From an uncultured Cryomorphaceae bacterium (GTDB lineage Bacteria; Bacteroidota; Bacteroidia; Flavobacteriales; Schleiferiaceae), in NCBI GenBank assembly GCA_913049845.1, contig CAJWZE010000006.1:1-49618 (forward strand): a stretch of DNA of 49,618 nt, in the 5' to 3' direction. A model generated the notes under the pieces. It was given only the letters and a program-made list of their open reading frames with translations. It did no database searches and was not told where the DNA came from. Below are positions 8,851-17,068 of the stretch, one piece after another. The position numbers and the translations under genes are program-made. Within the stretch, counting starts at the first letter, position 1, and every line of letters starts with the position of its first letter.

Positions 8851-10131
8851 CTAGGTCCACATTTCTATAAACTCTCCTTTCGGGTCGTAACGTTCCGCTT
8901 GAATCTTCGTATCGAACTTTCTGAATGGCCTTGGGTCATTACCTCTGCCGGCATTGTAAAGCCAATTACCATAATTTGATGCAGGGTCGTAGTCAATCAA
9001 ATGCTTCTCGAAAAAAGCTGCGCCAGCACGCCAATCGATACCCATGTCGTGTACTAAATAAGAAGCGACATTTTGTCTGCCACGATTACTCATAAAACCT
9101 GTAGCGGCTAATTCTTTCATATTAGCGTCTACAAGAGAGTCCCCTGTATTTCCAGAAGTCCACTTTTCAAAGGCTCTTGCGTTAAATCCTTGCCTTATAG
9201 GTCTTTCGCGTTGTAAGCCGTGGGCGGAAAATAAATTCTTTCCATGCTTTAGCGCAATCCACTGGAAGTATTCACGCCATAAGAGCTCAAAAAATAACCA
9301 GTAGGTACTTTCGTTAGATTTAATCTCTTCTTCAAATCTTTGAAGCTCATCATAAATCTGTCGCGCACTGATACAGCCCAGTGCTAGGAATGCTGAAAAT
9401 TTAGAGCTATAATTACGACCGACCATACCATTGCGGGTCTGTTTGTATTCAAGAATCTGCTTACTCTCCCAGAGATAAAAATCAAGCTGCCTCCATGCAG
9501 CAATCGTTCCACCATTAAATGGAACCGCACTGCGTTGATCCTGAAATACATTTGGAACCTGTATTCTGTCTGAGCTTAAATTAAAATCTAACGAATCGAA
9601 AGAGGATACATCGGGTTCTTCAATGGGCGGCTGTACTCGACTGCGCTTTTCAACCTTACCCCTAAATCGCGAGAAGACTTCAGGAATTTCATTCACACCA
9701 AAAGGTAGATCACTTTCTAAATACAAGGTTCTTTCTGTCATTAAATGAACAGTTATGCCCTGATCTTTTGCTCTTTCTCTTAGGCTAAACTCCACCTTTC
9801 TTTCGTTGTAAGCAAATTCTTTTGGGGCATAAATTGCGGTTGCTTTTGTCTTCGCGGCTAGTTCAAGCAGTGCCTTGATTGGCTCAACACCGCGTAAAAC
9901 GAGCAATTCACTCGAGTTGTTACGTAGAGCATCGTTGAGGTCTGCTAAACTTTCTGTCAAGAAGCGTAATCTATGGTCGCCTTTACCTTCTTCTACCCAG
10001 CGCGTATTGTGCCACGAATCTTCGTCAATATAAACAGGGATGACAGTACTATAATGAGAATAGGCTTCTGCTACCGGGGTATTGTCGCCCAATCTTAAAT
10101 TATTTCTGAACCAAAGAATACAAGTGCTCAC
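8851..10131 (-). CDS. Cryptochrome DASH / deoxyribodipyrimidine photolyase
   Basis: A flavoprotein of 426 residues that uses blue light to repair cyclobutane pyrimidine dimers (single-stranded or looped DNA in the DASH group) or to sense light. The N-terminal alpha/beta antenna domain starts ILWFRNNLRLGDN. VFSRFRGKVEK (152-162) is a DASH-type linker. The FAD-binding half has GRNYSSKFSAFLALGCIS, TGFMSNRGRQNVASYL (344-359) and YDPASNYGNW with AGRGNDPRPF (381-403), as in DASH proteins. It begins with GTG that shares one base with the upstream stop (TAGTG), so it is translationally coupled to the FeS photolyase. Antenna chromophore not determinable. Confidence 0.9.
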   Translation of the reverse strand: MSTCILWFRNNLRLGDNTPVAEAYSHYSTVIPVYIDEDSWHNTRWVEEGKGDHRLRFLTESLADLNDALRNNSSELLVLRGVEPIKALLELAAKTKATAIYAPKEFAYNERKVEFSLRERAKDQGITVHLMTERTLYLESDLPFGVNEIPEVFSRFRGKVEKRSRVQPPIEEPDVSSFDSLDFNLSSDRIQVPNVFQDQRSAVPFNGGTIAAWRQLDFYLWESKQILEYKQTRNGMVGRNYSSKFSAFLALGCISARQIYDELQRFEEEIKSNESTYWLFFELLWREYFQWIALKHGKNLFSAHGLQRERPIRQGFNARAFEKWTSGNTGDSLVDANMKELAATGFMSNRGRQNVASYLVHDMGIDWRAGAAFFEKHLIDYDPASNYGNWLYNAGRGNDPRPFRKFDTKIQAERYDPKGEFIEMWT

Positions 10132-11660
10132 TAAAGTTGTTCTAAGTTATCTAAAACATAATTTGCTCGAGCTCTAATAGCTACCTTACTTTCTGAAGAC
10201 ATCTTATCAAACGTCCTGTAAACCATACCCAATCTGAAGTTATTGCTTAGCAGTTCTCTATGACGCTCGAAGAAGTTCCAATAAAGAGAGTTAAAAGGAC
10301 AACTGTCAGAATCGATTTTTGTTTTCTCGTTGTAGAAACAATTATGACAGTAGTCGCCCATCTTTTTCATATAATTCGCCGACGCCACGTAGGGTTTGGT
10401 CGCTATCCAGCCGCCGTCCGCATATTGACTCATGCCGCGAGTATTTGTGATTTCAACCCATTCGAAGGCATCAATATAAATGCTGAGATACCACAAATCC
10501 ACCTCATCTGGATCTATACCGGCAAGCAGCATAAAGTTTCCTGTAACCATAAGTCGTTGAATGTGGTGTGCATACGCATGGTCTAGGCTCTGACCTATAG
10601 AGTGTGATAAACACTTCATTTTGGTTTTCCCATTCCAAAACCAACTTGGCAGAGGTGCTTTATGGCCGAAGTAATTTTCTGTCCCGAAGGCTGGCATACG
10701 TTCCCAGTAGACTCCACGCATGAATTCTCTCCAGCCTAGAATCTGACGGATGAATCCTTCAGCTGCATTCAGTGGAATGTGATCATTAGACCTGTAATAC
10801 GCCTCAGCGCTTTGACATATAATCAACGGGTCTAATAGCTTCACATTTAGTGCAAAAGATATTCGACTGTGGTAAAGCGCCCAATCACTTAAAGTCATTG
10901 CATCTTGAAAATCCCCGAAGAACTGAAAACAGTGTTCAAGCCATTGCTCAAATATTGCGAGGGCCTGCTCGGTGGTCGTTGGCCAATAGTAATATCTGGG
11001 ATCATCAAGGTTTCCAATGGTACGAAGTTGTGCCTTTTTAACATCAGCATATACCTCTTCGACGTTGGTTGATGGTAAGTATGGGGGAGGGATGAGGTGG
11101 TTTTTTGGCAGTTTTTTTCTGTTTTGGGAATCATAGTTCCACTTGCCACCATACGGTGCATCTCCTTCCATCAAGATGCCTGTGCGCTTTCTGAGTTTAC
11201 GGTAGAAGGTTTCCATTAGGAAGCTCTTCTTTCCTTTAAAAGTTATGGTGAATTCCTCTTTGGTCGATATGAAATGCTCGCTAGATACAAATGAAACTGA
11301 ATGACCCCTATTTACCAATTCTTCTAGGTTCTGTTGTACTCTGAGCTCATCCGGTTGCATAAACTGTAATTCGGTAGCATTCAGTTTAGAACTGATCGTA
11401 TGCAGGATATCAGCTAACTCAACTTCTTCTGAATCAAGTAATTTATGATAATAAACCTCGTGTCCTTTGTTTTTAAGTTGTTCAGAAAAATTCCGCATTG
11501 CTTGAAGGATTCCTACCAACTTTTGAATGTGATGGGGCACATAAGAGCCTTCACCACGACATTCTACGAAAACATAGGTAATAGAGGCATCTAAATTTTT
11601 AAACCAGGAATGCGTTGGATTAAGCTGATCGCCTAGAACTAAACGGAGAGTACGTGACAT
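10131..11660 (-). CDS. FeS-BCP type (prokaryotic 6-4) photolyase
   Basis: A 509-residue member of the iron-sulfur bacterial cryptochrome/photolyase group, whose studied members (Agrobacterium PhrB) repair (6-4) photoproducts. Four cysteines that would hold the [4Fe-4S] cluster are at 350, 438, 441 and 454 (KMKC, DYCHNC, DSCPF), matching the spacing I recall for PhrB. APYGGKWNYDSQNRKKLP (168-185) corresponds to the part lining the lumazine antenna site. The start LRLVLGDQLN is typical of the group. It is the first gene of a minus-strand operon with cryptochrome DASH and a PLP enzyme. A candidate small RNA ends 38 nt upstream. Confidence 0.93.
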   Translation of the reverse strand: MSRTLRLVLGDQLNPTHSWFKNLDASITYVFVECRGEGSYVPHHIQKLVGILQAMRNFSEQLKNKGHEVYYHKLLDSEEVELADILHTISSKLNATELQFMQPDELRVQQNLEELVNRGHSVSFVSSEHFISTKEEFTITFKGKKSFLMETFYRKLRKRTGILMEGDAPYGGKWNYDSQNRKKLPKNHLIPPPYLPSTNVEEVYADVKKAQLRTIGNLDDPRYYYWPTTTEQALAIFEQWLEHCFQFFGDFQDAMTLSDWALYHSRISFALNVKLLDPLIICQSAEAYYRSNDHIPLNAAEGFIRQILGWREFMRGVYWERMPAFGTENYFGHKAPLPSWFWNGKTKMKCLSHSIGQSLDHAYAHHIQRLMVTGNFMLLAGIDPDEVDLWYLSIYIDAFEWVEITNTRGMSQYADGGWIATKPYVASANYMKKMGDYCHNCFYNEKTKIDSDSCPFNSLYWNFFERHRELLSNNFRLGMVYRTFDKMSSESKVAIRARANYVLDNLEQL

Positions 11661-11698
11661 GTTGGCTTAACACCACGAATTGCACGAAAGTTTAGGAC

Positions 11699-11726
11699 AA
11701 AAAAAAGGAGCCAATTTCTTGGCTCC
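11699..11726 (-). terminator. Intrinsic terminator between lipoprotein gene and FeS photolyase
   Basis: A perfect 8-bp GC-rich stem (GGAGCCAA/TTGGCTCC) with a GAAA loop followed by eight T on the minus strand. It should end transcripts coming from the lipoprotein gene or the candidate small RNA, and implies that the photolyase operon has its own promoter in or after this hairpin. Confidence 0.8.
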
Positions 11727-11760
11727 GTACCCCTAACCTAATTCAAAGTTGCCCTTGAAT
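11699..11760 (-). ncRNA. Candidate small RNA with two GNRA-capped hairpins and intrinsic terminator
   Basis: Read on the minus strand, TTCAAGG-GCAA-CTTTGAA (11759-11742) forms a 7-bp stem (one G-U) with a GCAA tetraloop. A 15-nt linker TTAGGTTAGGGGTAC follows, then GGAGCCAA-GAAA-TTGGCTCC (11726-11707), a perfect 8-bp stem with a GAAA tetraloop, ended by eight T (11706-11699). A TATATT box at 11772-11767 would place a start near 11760, directly before the first stem. No ORF fits. It could be a free RNA of about 62 nt, the 3' end of the lipoprotein transcript, or a leader/attenuator for the FeS photolyase. The structure is seen; the role is inference. Confidence 0.55.
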
Positions 11761-11859
11761 GCGTGCAATATAGAAAGAACTTTTTTTGAAGTAGCCCGCT
11801 AATTACATATTGAGTATAAAAACTTATGAATTGACCTCTATTCGGCTATTTCTTAACTT

Positions 11860-12450
11860 TTAGAGATAGACTTTGAAGGATTCAATCACTTCATTAAGGC
11901 ATTTTTCTTGTTTCAATGAGAAGGAATCAACTGGACATTGCATCTGTAATTCGAGCAAAATGGAATTTGACAGGGTATCTCTCGTAACCAATTTATGAGC
12001 GATGACAAAGTCCCAAGGTTCTTGTTCGTACCTACCGTAATTAACCCACCAGCCGTCTACGGTATCTTTTCGTTCAGTCACCCAGGAATCTCTCGCTGCC
12101 TTAGTTACAGATCTATAGATCAGTGCTTTGCTTTGCTCGCTAACGGTGATATAGGCTCCTTTACGTTTGAAGGGCACAACGCGCAACAAAATAGAATTCG
12201 TCTCATCATCGTTCACTCTCGCTGCTTCATAGTAGTAGAAGTTCTGTTTGGCAAACTCTGGCAGGCGTACCTGCCAATTATAGTCCAGATTAAAGCTAAA
12301 GTCTATTGTTGGCAGCGCATAATACTGGGCTTGTTCGAAGTTAAAAGTATAGTAGGCGTCCAAATTACAGTCATTTTTGTAGGCTTCTGTTGTGCATGTG
12401 CAGGAAATGAGCGTTCCTATCAATAATATTGCGCTTATCTTCGTTTTCAT
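11860..12450 (-). CDS. Lipoprotein of unknown function
   Basis: A 196-residue protein starting MKTKISAILLIGTLISC; the LISC lipobox predicts lipidation at Cys17 and a location in the cell envelope. The mature part is rich in aromatic residues and beta-prone, without a domain I recognise; it contains EQSKALIYRSVTKAARDS and a C-terminal KQEKCLNEVIESFKVYL. Its size is near that of gliding lipoprotein GldD, but GldD motifs are absent. ATG 12450 is chosen because it starts directly at the signal peptide; an upstream ATG at 12483 would overlap bshC. Only 11 bp separate this start from the divergent bshC start. Confidence 0.65.
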   Translation of the reverse strand: MKTKISAILLIGTLISCTCTTEAYKNDCNLDAYYTFNFEQAQYYALPTIDFSFNLDYNWQVRLPEFAKQNFYYYEAARVNDDETNSILLRVVPFKRKGAYITVSEQSKALIYRSVTKAARDSWVTERKDTVDGWWVNYGRYEQEPWDFVIAHKLVTRDTLSNSILLELQMQCPVDSFSLKQEKCLNEVIESFKVYL

Positions 12451-12461
12451 CTTTGCTTGCA

Positions 12462-13991
12462 ATGACGTATAAATTTGTACCACATACCGAATCTAGTGTG
12501 CCTTCAAAGGTAATGAAGGACCTCATTGCTGGAGGCACTTTTCTCGAATCAATTGCCACTAATCCATACGATTGGCAAGCATTTAAAGATCAAATCCGCC
12601 TTCAAAAAGGATATTCCTCTGATACACGAAAAGTGGTACTTGAAGCTTTCGAGCGACAAAATCCAGTGCTCAGTCCTTCTGAACAGGCGTCTGTCGATGC
12701 GTTTAGAAACGGTGCCCCTACCATTACAACGGGTCATCAATTGATGGTTTGCGGCGGTACTGTATTTTTCGAGGCCAAGATACTTAACGCTATAGCACTT
12801 GCTAAAGCTGCTTCCAAGGAGTTGGGTCAAGACGTTGTTCCTGTATTTTGGATGGCCACTGAAGATCACGATTTCGAGGAGATCGCTTCCTTTCGAATCA
12901 GCGAGCATAAATTCATATGGCAAAATTCTGGAGCCAAAGGTCCTGTTGGTTATTTACACACAAATGACCTAGCTAAGCAATTGGAATCATGGACTCAAAA
13001 TGTCCCGCTAAGTGATCCACAAAAGAAGTTACTTGAACCAAGAATTCAAGCGTACCGTGAAGCCAAGAATCTTGCACAGGCCACGCGCCAATGGGTACGC
13101 CAATGGGCAGAAGGATTTGGGTTATTGGTGATAGACGGCCAAGATTTGGATCTTAAGGCTCATGCAGCACCTTTATGGTCTGCTGAAATGAATGGGATAT
13201 ATTCTGACTTAATTCAAAAACAAACAAATTCCTTGGTTGCTGAGGGGTACAAAGCCCAGGTTTTTCCTCGCGAGATCAATTTATTTGATTTGCGCGATGG
13301 CGATCGTCAACGGTTTGACCGACCGGATTTTAATTGTCCTGATTTTGACATTAGCCCAAATGCCCTAGTGCGTCCGCTTTACCAAGAGTTACTATTGCCT
13401 AACTTGGCCTATGTTGGAGGTCAAGGAGAGCTTGCTTATTGGCTGCAACTCGGTAGTGCTTTTGAAAAATTAGGTCGTCCTATTCCTCTGCTTTATTTGC
13501 GTAACAGTTTTTTAGTACAAGACAACATATTATCCAAAGACCTTCAAAAACTAGGTCTTAATATTTTTGAATTACTCGGTACTAGTGGTGAAGGAATCAA
13601 GAGCCAACTATTGGGTAAACATACGGTGCTACAAGCAGAAGGTGAGGCACTTCAAGCGCCGTTAATGGAAGCGATAGCAGATTGGAATCGTTCTTTGACA
13701 GAAAGCTATCCGGAGTTACGACAACATGCTGCTGCCTTGAAAGTCAAAATGGAAAAATTGGCGCAACGAACCGCGGAGATAAGATACCGCACGCATAAAC
13801 GTAGGCACGATGAATATATGCGTAGTATTGATCGTGCCATGGATTCTATTTACCCAAATGGAACTTTTTGGGAACGTCGTGCATCCTATATCGATTTGAT
13901 TGGAAAACTAGGTCAGGACCCAAGAGATGCTTTGGTTGAAAAAATGTCAACAATAAAGGCAGGAATCCTCGTTATTCAGCCGGATTTTTAG
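12462..13991 (+). CDS. bshC: Bacillithiol biosynthesis cysteine-adding enzyme BshC
   Basis: The last enzyme of bacillithiol synthesis, joining cysteine to glucosaminyl-malate. The 509 residues contain the family stretches ITTGHQLMVCGGTVFFEAKI, VPVFWMATEDHDFEEI and LAYVGGQGELAYWLQL. The C-terminal third is a long alpha-helical coiled coil (about 420-480) as in the known structure. The start MTYKFVPHTES at 12462 is preferred over an ATG 33 nt upstream that lies inside the divergent gene. bshA and bshB are not in the window. Bacillithiol is a low-molecular-weight thiol used in redox defence, in keeping with the peroxiredoxin downstream. Confidence 0.95.
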   Translation: MTYKFVPHTESSVPSKVMKDLIAGGTFLESIATNPYDWQAFKDQIRLQKGYSSDTRKVVLEAFERQNPVLSPSEQASVDAFRNGAPTITTGHQLMVCGGTVFFEAKILNAIALAKAASKELGQDVVPVFWMATEDHDFEEIASFRISEHKFIWQNSGAKGPVGYLHTNDLAKQLESWTQNVPLSDPQKKLLEPRIQAYREAKNLAQATRQWVRQWAEGFGLLVIDGQDLDLKAHAAPLWSAEMNGIYSDLIQKQTNSLVAEGYKAQVFPREINLFDLRDGDRQRFDRPDFNCPDFDISPNALVRPLYQELLLPNLAYVGGQGELAYWLQLGSAFEKLGRPIPLLYLRNSFLVQDNILSKDLQKLGLNIFELLGTSGEGIKSQLLGKHTVLQAEGEALQAPLMEAIADWNRSLTESYPELRQHAAALKVKMEKLAQRTAEIRYRTHKRRHDEYMRSIDRAMDSIYPNGTFWERRASYIDLIGKLGQDPRDALVEKMSTIKAGILVIQPDF

Positions 13992-13994
13992 TGG

Positions 13995-14002
13995 TATTTT
14001 TG
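13995..14002 (+). promoter_or_regulatory. Candidate promoter -7 element just before guaA
   Basis: TATTTTTG is an exact TAnnTTTG match lying in the 15-nt gap between bshC and guaA and ending 4 nt before the guaA ATG. If used, transcription would start at or beside the start codon, giving a leaderless or nearly leaderless guaA mRNA. No clear -33 is seen, so read-through from bshC is the alternative. Confidence 0.35.
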
Positions 14003-14006
14003 TGCT

Positions 14007-15533
14007 ATGCAAGAAACCATTTTGATTCTCGATTTTGGCTCTCAATACACGCAATTAATTGCGCGTCGTGTTCGAGAGCTCAATGTTTACTGTGAAATTC
14101 ATCCTTTTAATAACCCACCAGAAATAACTGACGATATCAAGGGTGTAATTCTTTCAGGTTCACCATACAGTACCTTACAAGAGGATGCACCTCAGTTCGA
14201 TTTGAGCAAGATTAAAGGTAACTTGCCAATTCTAGGCGTTTGTTATGGTGCACAGTATATGGCATTGACGGGAGGAGGCAAAGTAGCACCAAGTAAAATT
14301 CGTGAATACGGTCGTGCCAATCTAAGTGAGGTAGTCGCACATTCCTTATTTGAAGGAGTCCCTGTGGGTTCACAGGTGTGGATGAGCCACGGGGATACTA
14401 TAACTGAGTTACCAGAAGGTTTTCAAGTTATTGCATCGACAGAAGACGTTTATGTTGCCGGTTATGAAGTCACAGGCGAAAAGACTTATGGCATCCAATT
14501 CCACCCAGAAGTATACCACAGTTCTGACGGCAAGCAGTTGCTAGAAAACTTTTTAAATAAGATAGTTGAAGTTCAAGGCGATTGGACACCTGCCCACTTT
14601 GTTGACGAAACCGTGGCTAATCTTAAATTTGAGCTAGGGGATGATAAGGTAGTTCTTGGTTTATCAGGTGGCGTCGACAGCTCTGTAGCCGCAATGCTGC
14701 TTCACAAGGCCATAGGCGCAAATTTGTACTGTGTTTTCGTAAACAATGGCTTGTTGCGTAAAAATGAATTTACACAAGTATTAAAGCAATACGAAGGTAT
14801 GGGTCTCAATGTCAGGGGGGTAGATGCTTCAGACCAGTTTATGGATGCACTTGCAGGTATAGTTGAACCTGAGGCGAAACGAAAGACCATTGGACGCGTA
14901 TTTATTGATGTATTCGATCAAGAGGCAGTACTAATCGAAGATGTTAAATGGCTTGCGCAAGGTACTATTTACCCAGATATTATCGAAAGTGTCAGTGTCA
15001 AAGGTCCATCGGCAACTATTAAGTCGCATCATAATGTGGGCGGCTTACCTGATTTCATAAAACTCAAGGTTGTAGAGCCGCTCAAGACGTTGTTTAAAGA
15101 TGAGGTTCGTAGGGTAGGTGCGTCAATGGATATGCCTAAAGAACTTTTGGGAAGACATCCTTTCCCAGGTCCTGGTCTTGCAATTAGAATCCTCGGAGAT
15201 ATCACTCGTAAGAAGGTTGAAATTTTGCAAGAGGTTGATGATATTTTTATTAATGGCTTGAAAAATGCAGGGTTGTATGATAAAGTCTGGCAAGCTGGAA
15301 GTATTTTATTGCCGGTTAACTCTGTCGGAGTAATGGGTGATGAACGAACTTATGAAAAAGTTGTAGCTCTTCGCGCTGTAGAAAGCACAGATGGTATGAC
15401 TGCAGATTGGGTGCATCTACCACACGAGTTCCTTGCTAAGGTCAGTAACCAGATAATTAATAAAGTAAAAGGCGTAAATAGAGTTGTTTACGATATCAGT
15501 TCTAAACCACCTGCCACAATTGAATGGGAATAA
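14007..15533 (+). CDS. guaA: GMP synthase (glutamine-hydrolysing)
   Basis: Converts XMP to GMP with glutamine and ATP. The glutamine amidotransferase domain (1-195) has GVCYGAQYM with nucleophile Cys79 and the [11 protein letters not shown] histidine. The ATP pyrophosphatase domain has the P-loop [16 protein letters not shown]. The C-terminal dimerisation domain has [16 protein letters not shown] and ends [18 protein letters not shown]. Length 508 is normal. guaB, the preceding pathway step, is also in the window (33447) but in a separate unit. The 3' end overlaps the next gene by 10 nt. Confidence 0.98.
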   Translation: MQETILILDFGSQYTQLIARRVRELNVYCEIHPFNNPPEITDDIKGVILSGSPYSTLQEDAPQFDLSKIKGNLPILGVCYGAQYMALTGGGKVAPSKIREYGRANLSEVVAHSLFEGVPVGSQVWMSHGDTITELPEGFQVIASTEDVYVAGYEVTGEKTYGIQFHPEVYHSSDGKQLLENFLNKIVEVQGDWTPAHFVDETVANLKFELGDDKVVLGLSGGVDSSVAAMLLHKAIGANLYCVFVNNGLLRKNEFTQVLKQYEGMGLNVRGVDASDQFMDALAGIVEPEAKRKTIGRVFIDVFDQEAVLIEDVKWLAQGTIYPDIIESVSVKGPSATIKSHHNVGGLPDFIKLKVVEPLKTLFKDEVRRVGASMDMPKELLGRHPFPGPGLAIRILGDITRKKVEILQEVDDIFINGLKNAGLYDKVWQAGSILLPVNSVGVMGDERTYEKVVALRAVESTDGMTADWVHLPHEFLAKVSNQIINKVKGVNRVVYDISSKPPATIEWE

Positions 15534-17068
15534 AGCGAAAGCATTTTTTTACACTACTTCTTGCTATTGCGGCGTTTCCGCTTTCGGCGCAGACTCCTGT
15601 TGCGCACGAAATCGTTAAAGGCAATACTGTTTACAGTCTCGCTAAGGAATACGGGATTACTGTGCAGGCGATTTATGAGGCTAACCCAAATATTGGAATT
15701 CGAAGTTTAGTAATAGGTGAAACCCTTATTATACCTATACCTAGGGATACTTTAGTAGTTGAAAATATGATTATTCCGTCATTTTCTCAACCCTTTTCAG
15801 AGGCACCTGAATACCAGGTCTATTTAGTAAAGAGAAAGGATACACCGAAAGCTTTGACCGAATCTTGGGGATTGCCAAATGTGGAAGCTTTTTACAAACT
15901 AAATCCTGATGCTCGAAACCAATGGTTCAAGGATATGGCTTTGGTGATGCCCGCAAATGCCGCCGCTATAGCATTCACGTCACAACCCGAAGAGATAATA
16001 TCTAGCCATACTTCAGCTCTTTTGAATGATGAAATCAACATTGCTTGTATACTGCCTTTCTTTGTGTCTCAATACGTTAATGAAGGACCAGGTAGAAAGC
16101 GCTCGGAATTGGCGTTTAGTTATCGTCAAGGAGTGGAATTGGCTTTAGAGGAATTTATGAAAGATTCCTCAATGGTTATTGATGCAAAGTTTTTTGATTC
16201 AATGAATCAGAGAGATACAGTTAAAGGTATTGTAGAAAAGCTCATTATAACTAAGCCTGATCTTATTTTAGGACCAATGTACAGTTCTCGACTCTTGCAG
16301 CTTGGGGGAACATCGTTAGAGGATGTAGCAGTAAATCTGATTTCGAAGCAAGAATCGATTCGCAATTCAGGGTTTTGGAATGATGTAGTTTCAGAAGAAG
16401 TCTTTTGGAGTGCAATTAAAACGTTTCACGGATTAGCAAAGCAAGACACTACTGTTGATTCCATTTTACCTAGAAAACTGTTGGTAGTAGGACTCAGTTC
16501 TAGCAAGAGCGCAAATGCCTCTAGGGCACTATTTGATGGAGTACATCCAAAAGATTACATTCTTATTGAAGGGGATAACTCTTGGATTCATAACGAACAG
16601 CTCACTACATTGGATTCAACCATCGGCTATGATTTGGTCATCACTGAAAATGACCCCGCCTATATCTTAGATGTATTAAGAAACCTACGATCGGTCAATA
16701 TTGATTACGAGTGGTATACACACGAATACCAGGCTTTAGATAATAGCTTGGTAAGTACGGTATTCTCGCGTGAGACGGTACATATGTTTACTGCAAATTT
16801 TACGGATTACGATCGAGAGGAATCGGCACAATTCATCAGGGAATTTAGAAAACGTTTTGAGCGTAACCCTGATAGAATGGCGATTGAAGGCTACGACAAT
16901 ACTAAGTTTCACTTACTTAGATTAAAAGAAGGTATAACTAGGTGGAGAGGAATACGTAAGGGTTTTTATTTCGAAAATTCATCGAAAGAAAACTCATATG
17001 TTGAATTGCGCAGCTTTAAAAATTTTGGCTGGGAATTGCAGCAATTTACCCTTCAGAAAGACCGCTAA
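15524..17068 (+). CDS. LysM and periplasmic-binding-like domain exported protein
   Basis: Signal peptide at 1-23 ([16 protein letters not shown]). A LysM domain at about 26-70 ([18 protein letters not shown], ending VIGETLIIP) should bind peptidoglycan, and a second, weaker LysM-like repeat lies at about 97-145 ([18 protein letters not shown]). Residues 170-505 resemble type I periplasmic ligand-binding proteins of the amino acid ABC transporter kind ([11 protein letters not shown], then GVELALEEF). No transporter genes are near, so it may be an envelope scaffold or sensor rather than a transport protein. The start overlaps guaA by 10 nt. The 3' end overlaps the convergent ATPase gene by 23 nt. 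Confidence 0.82.
   Translation: MGIKRKHFFTLLLAIAAFPLSAQTPVAHEIVKGNTVYSLAKEYGITVQAIYEANPNIGIRSLVIGETLIIPIPRDTLVVENMIIPSFSQPFSEAPEYQVYLVKRKDTPKALTESWGLPNVEAFYKLNPDARNQWFKDMALVMPANAAAIAFTSQPEEIISSHTSALLNDEINIACILPFFVSQYVNEGPGRKRSELAFSYRQGVELALEEFMKDSSMVIDAKFFDSMNQRDTVKGIVEKLIITKPDLILGPMYSSRLLQLGGTSLEDVAVNLISKQESIRNSGFWNDVVSEEVFWSAIKTFHGLAKQDTTVDSILPRKLLVVGLSSSKSANASRALFDGVHPKDYILIEGDNSWIHNEQLTTLDSTIGYDLVITENDPAYILDVLRNLRSVNIDYEWYTHEYQALDNSLVSTVFSRETVHMFTANFTDYDREESAQFIREFRKRFERNPDRMAIEGYDNTKFHLLRLKEGITRWRGIRKGFYFENSSKENSYVELRSFKNFGWELQQFTLQKDR

Noticed and set aside
11995-12426. Open frame of 143 codons opposite the lipoprotein gene
   Set aside because: It lies wholly antisense to a lipoprotein with a clear signal peptide and its translation resembles no protein family; a shadow frame.
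11860-12450. Gliding motility lipoprotein GldD
   Set aside because: Similar size and lipobox, but the conserved GldD motifs are not present.
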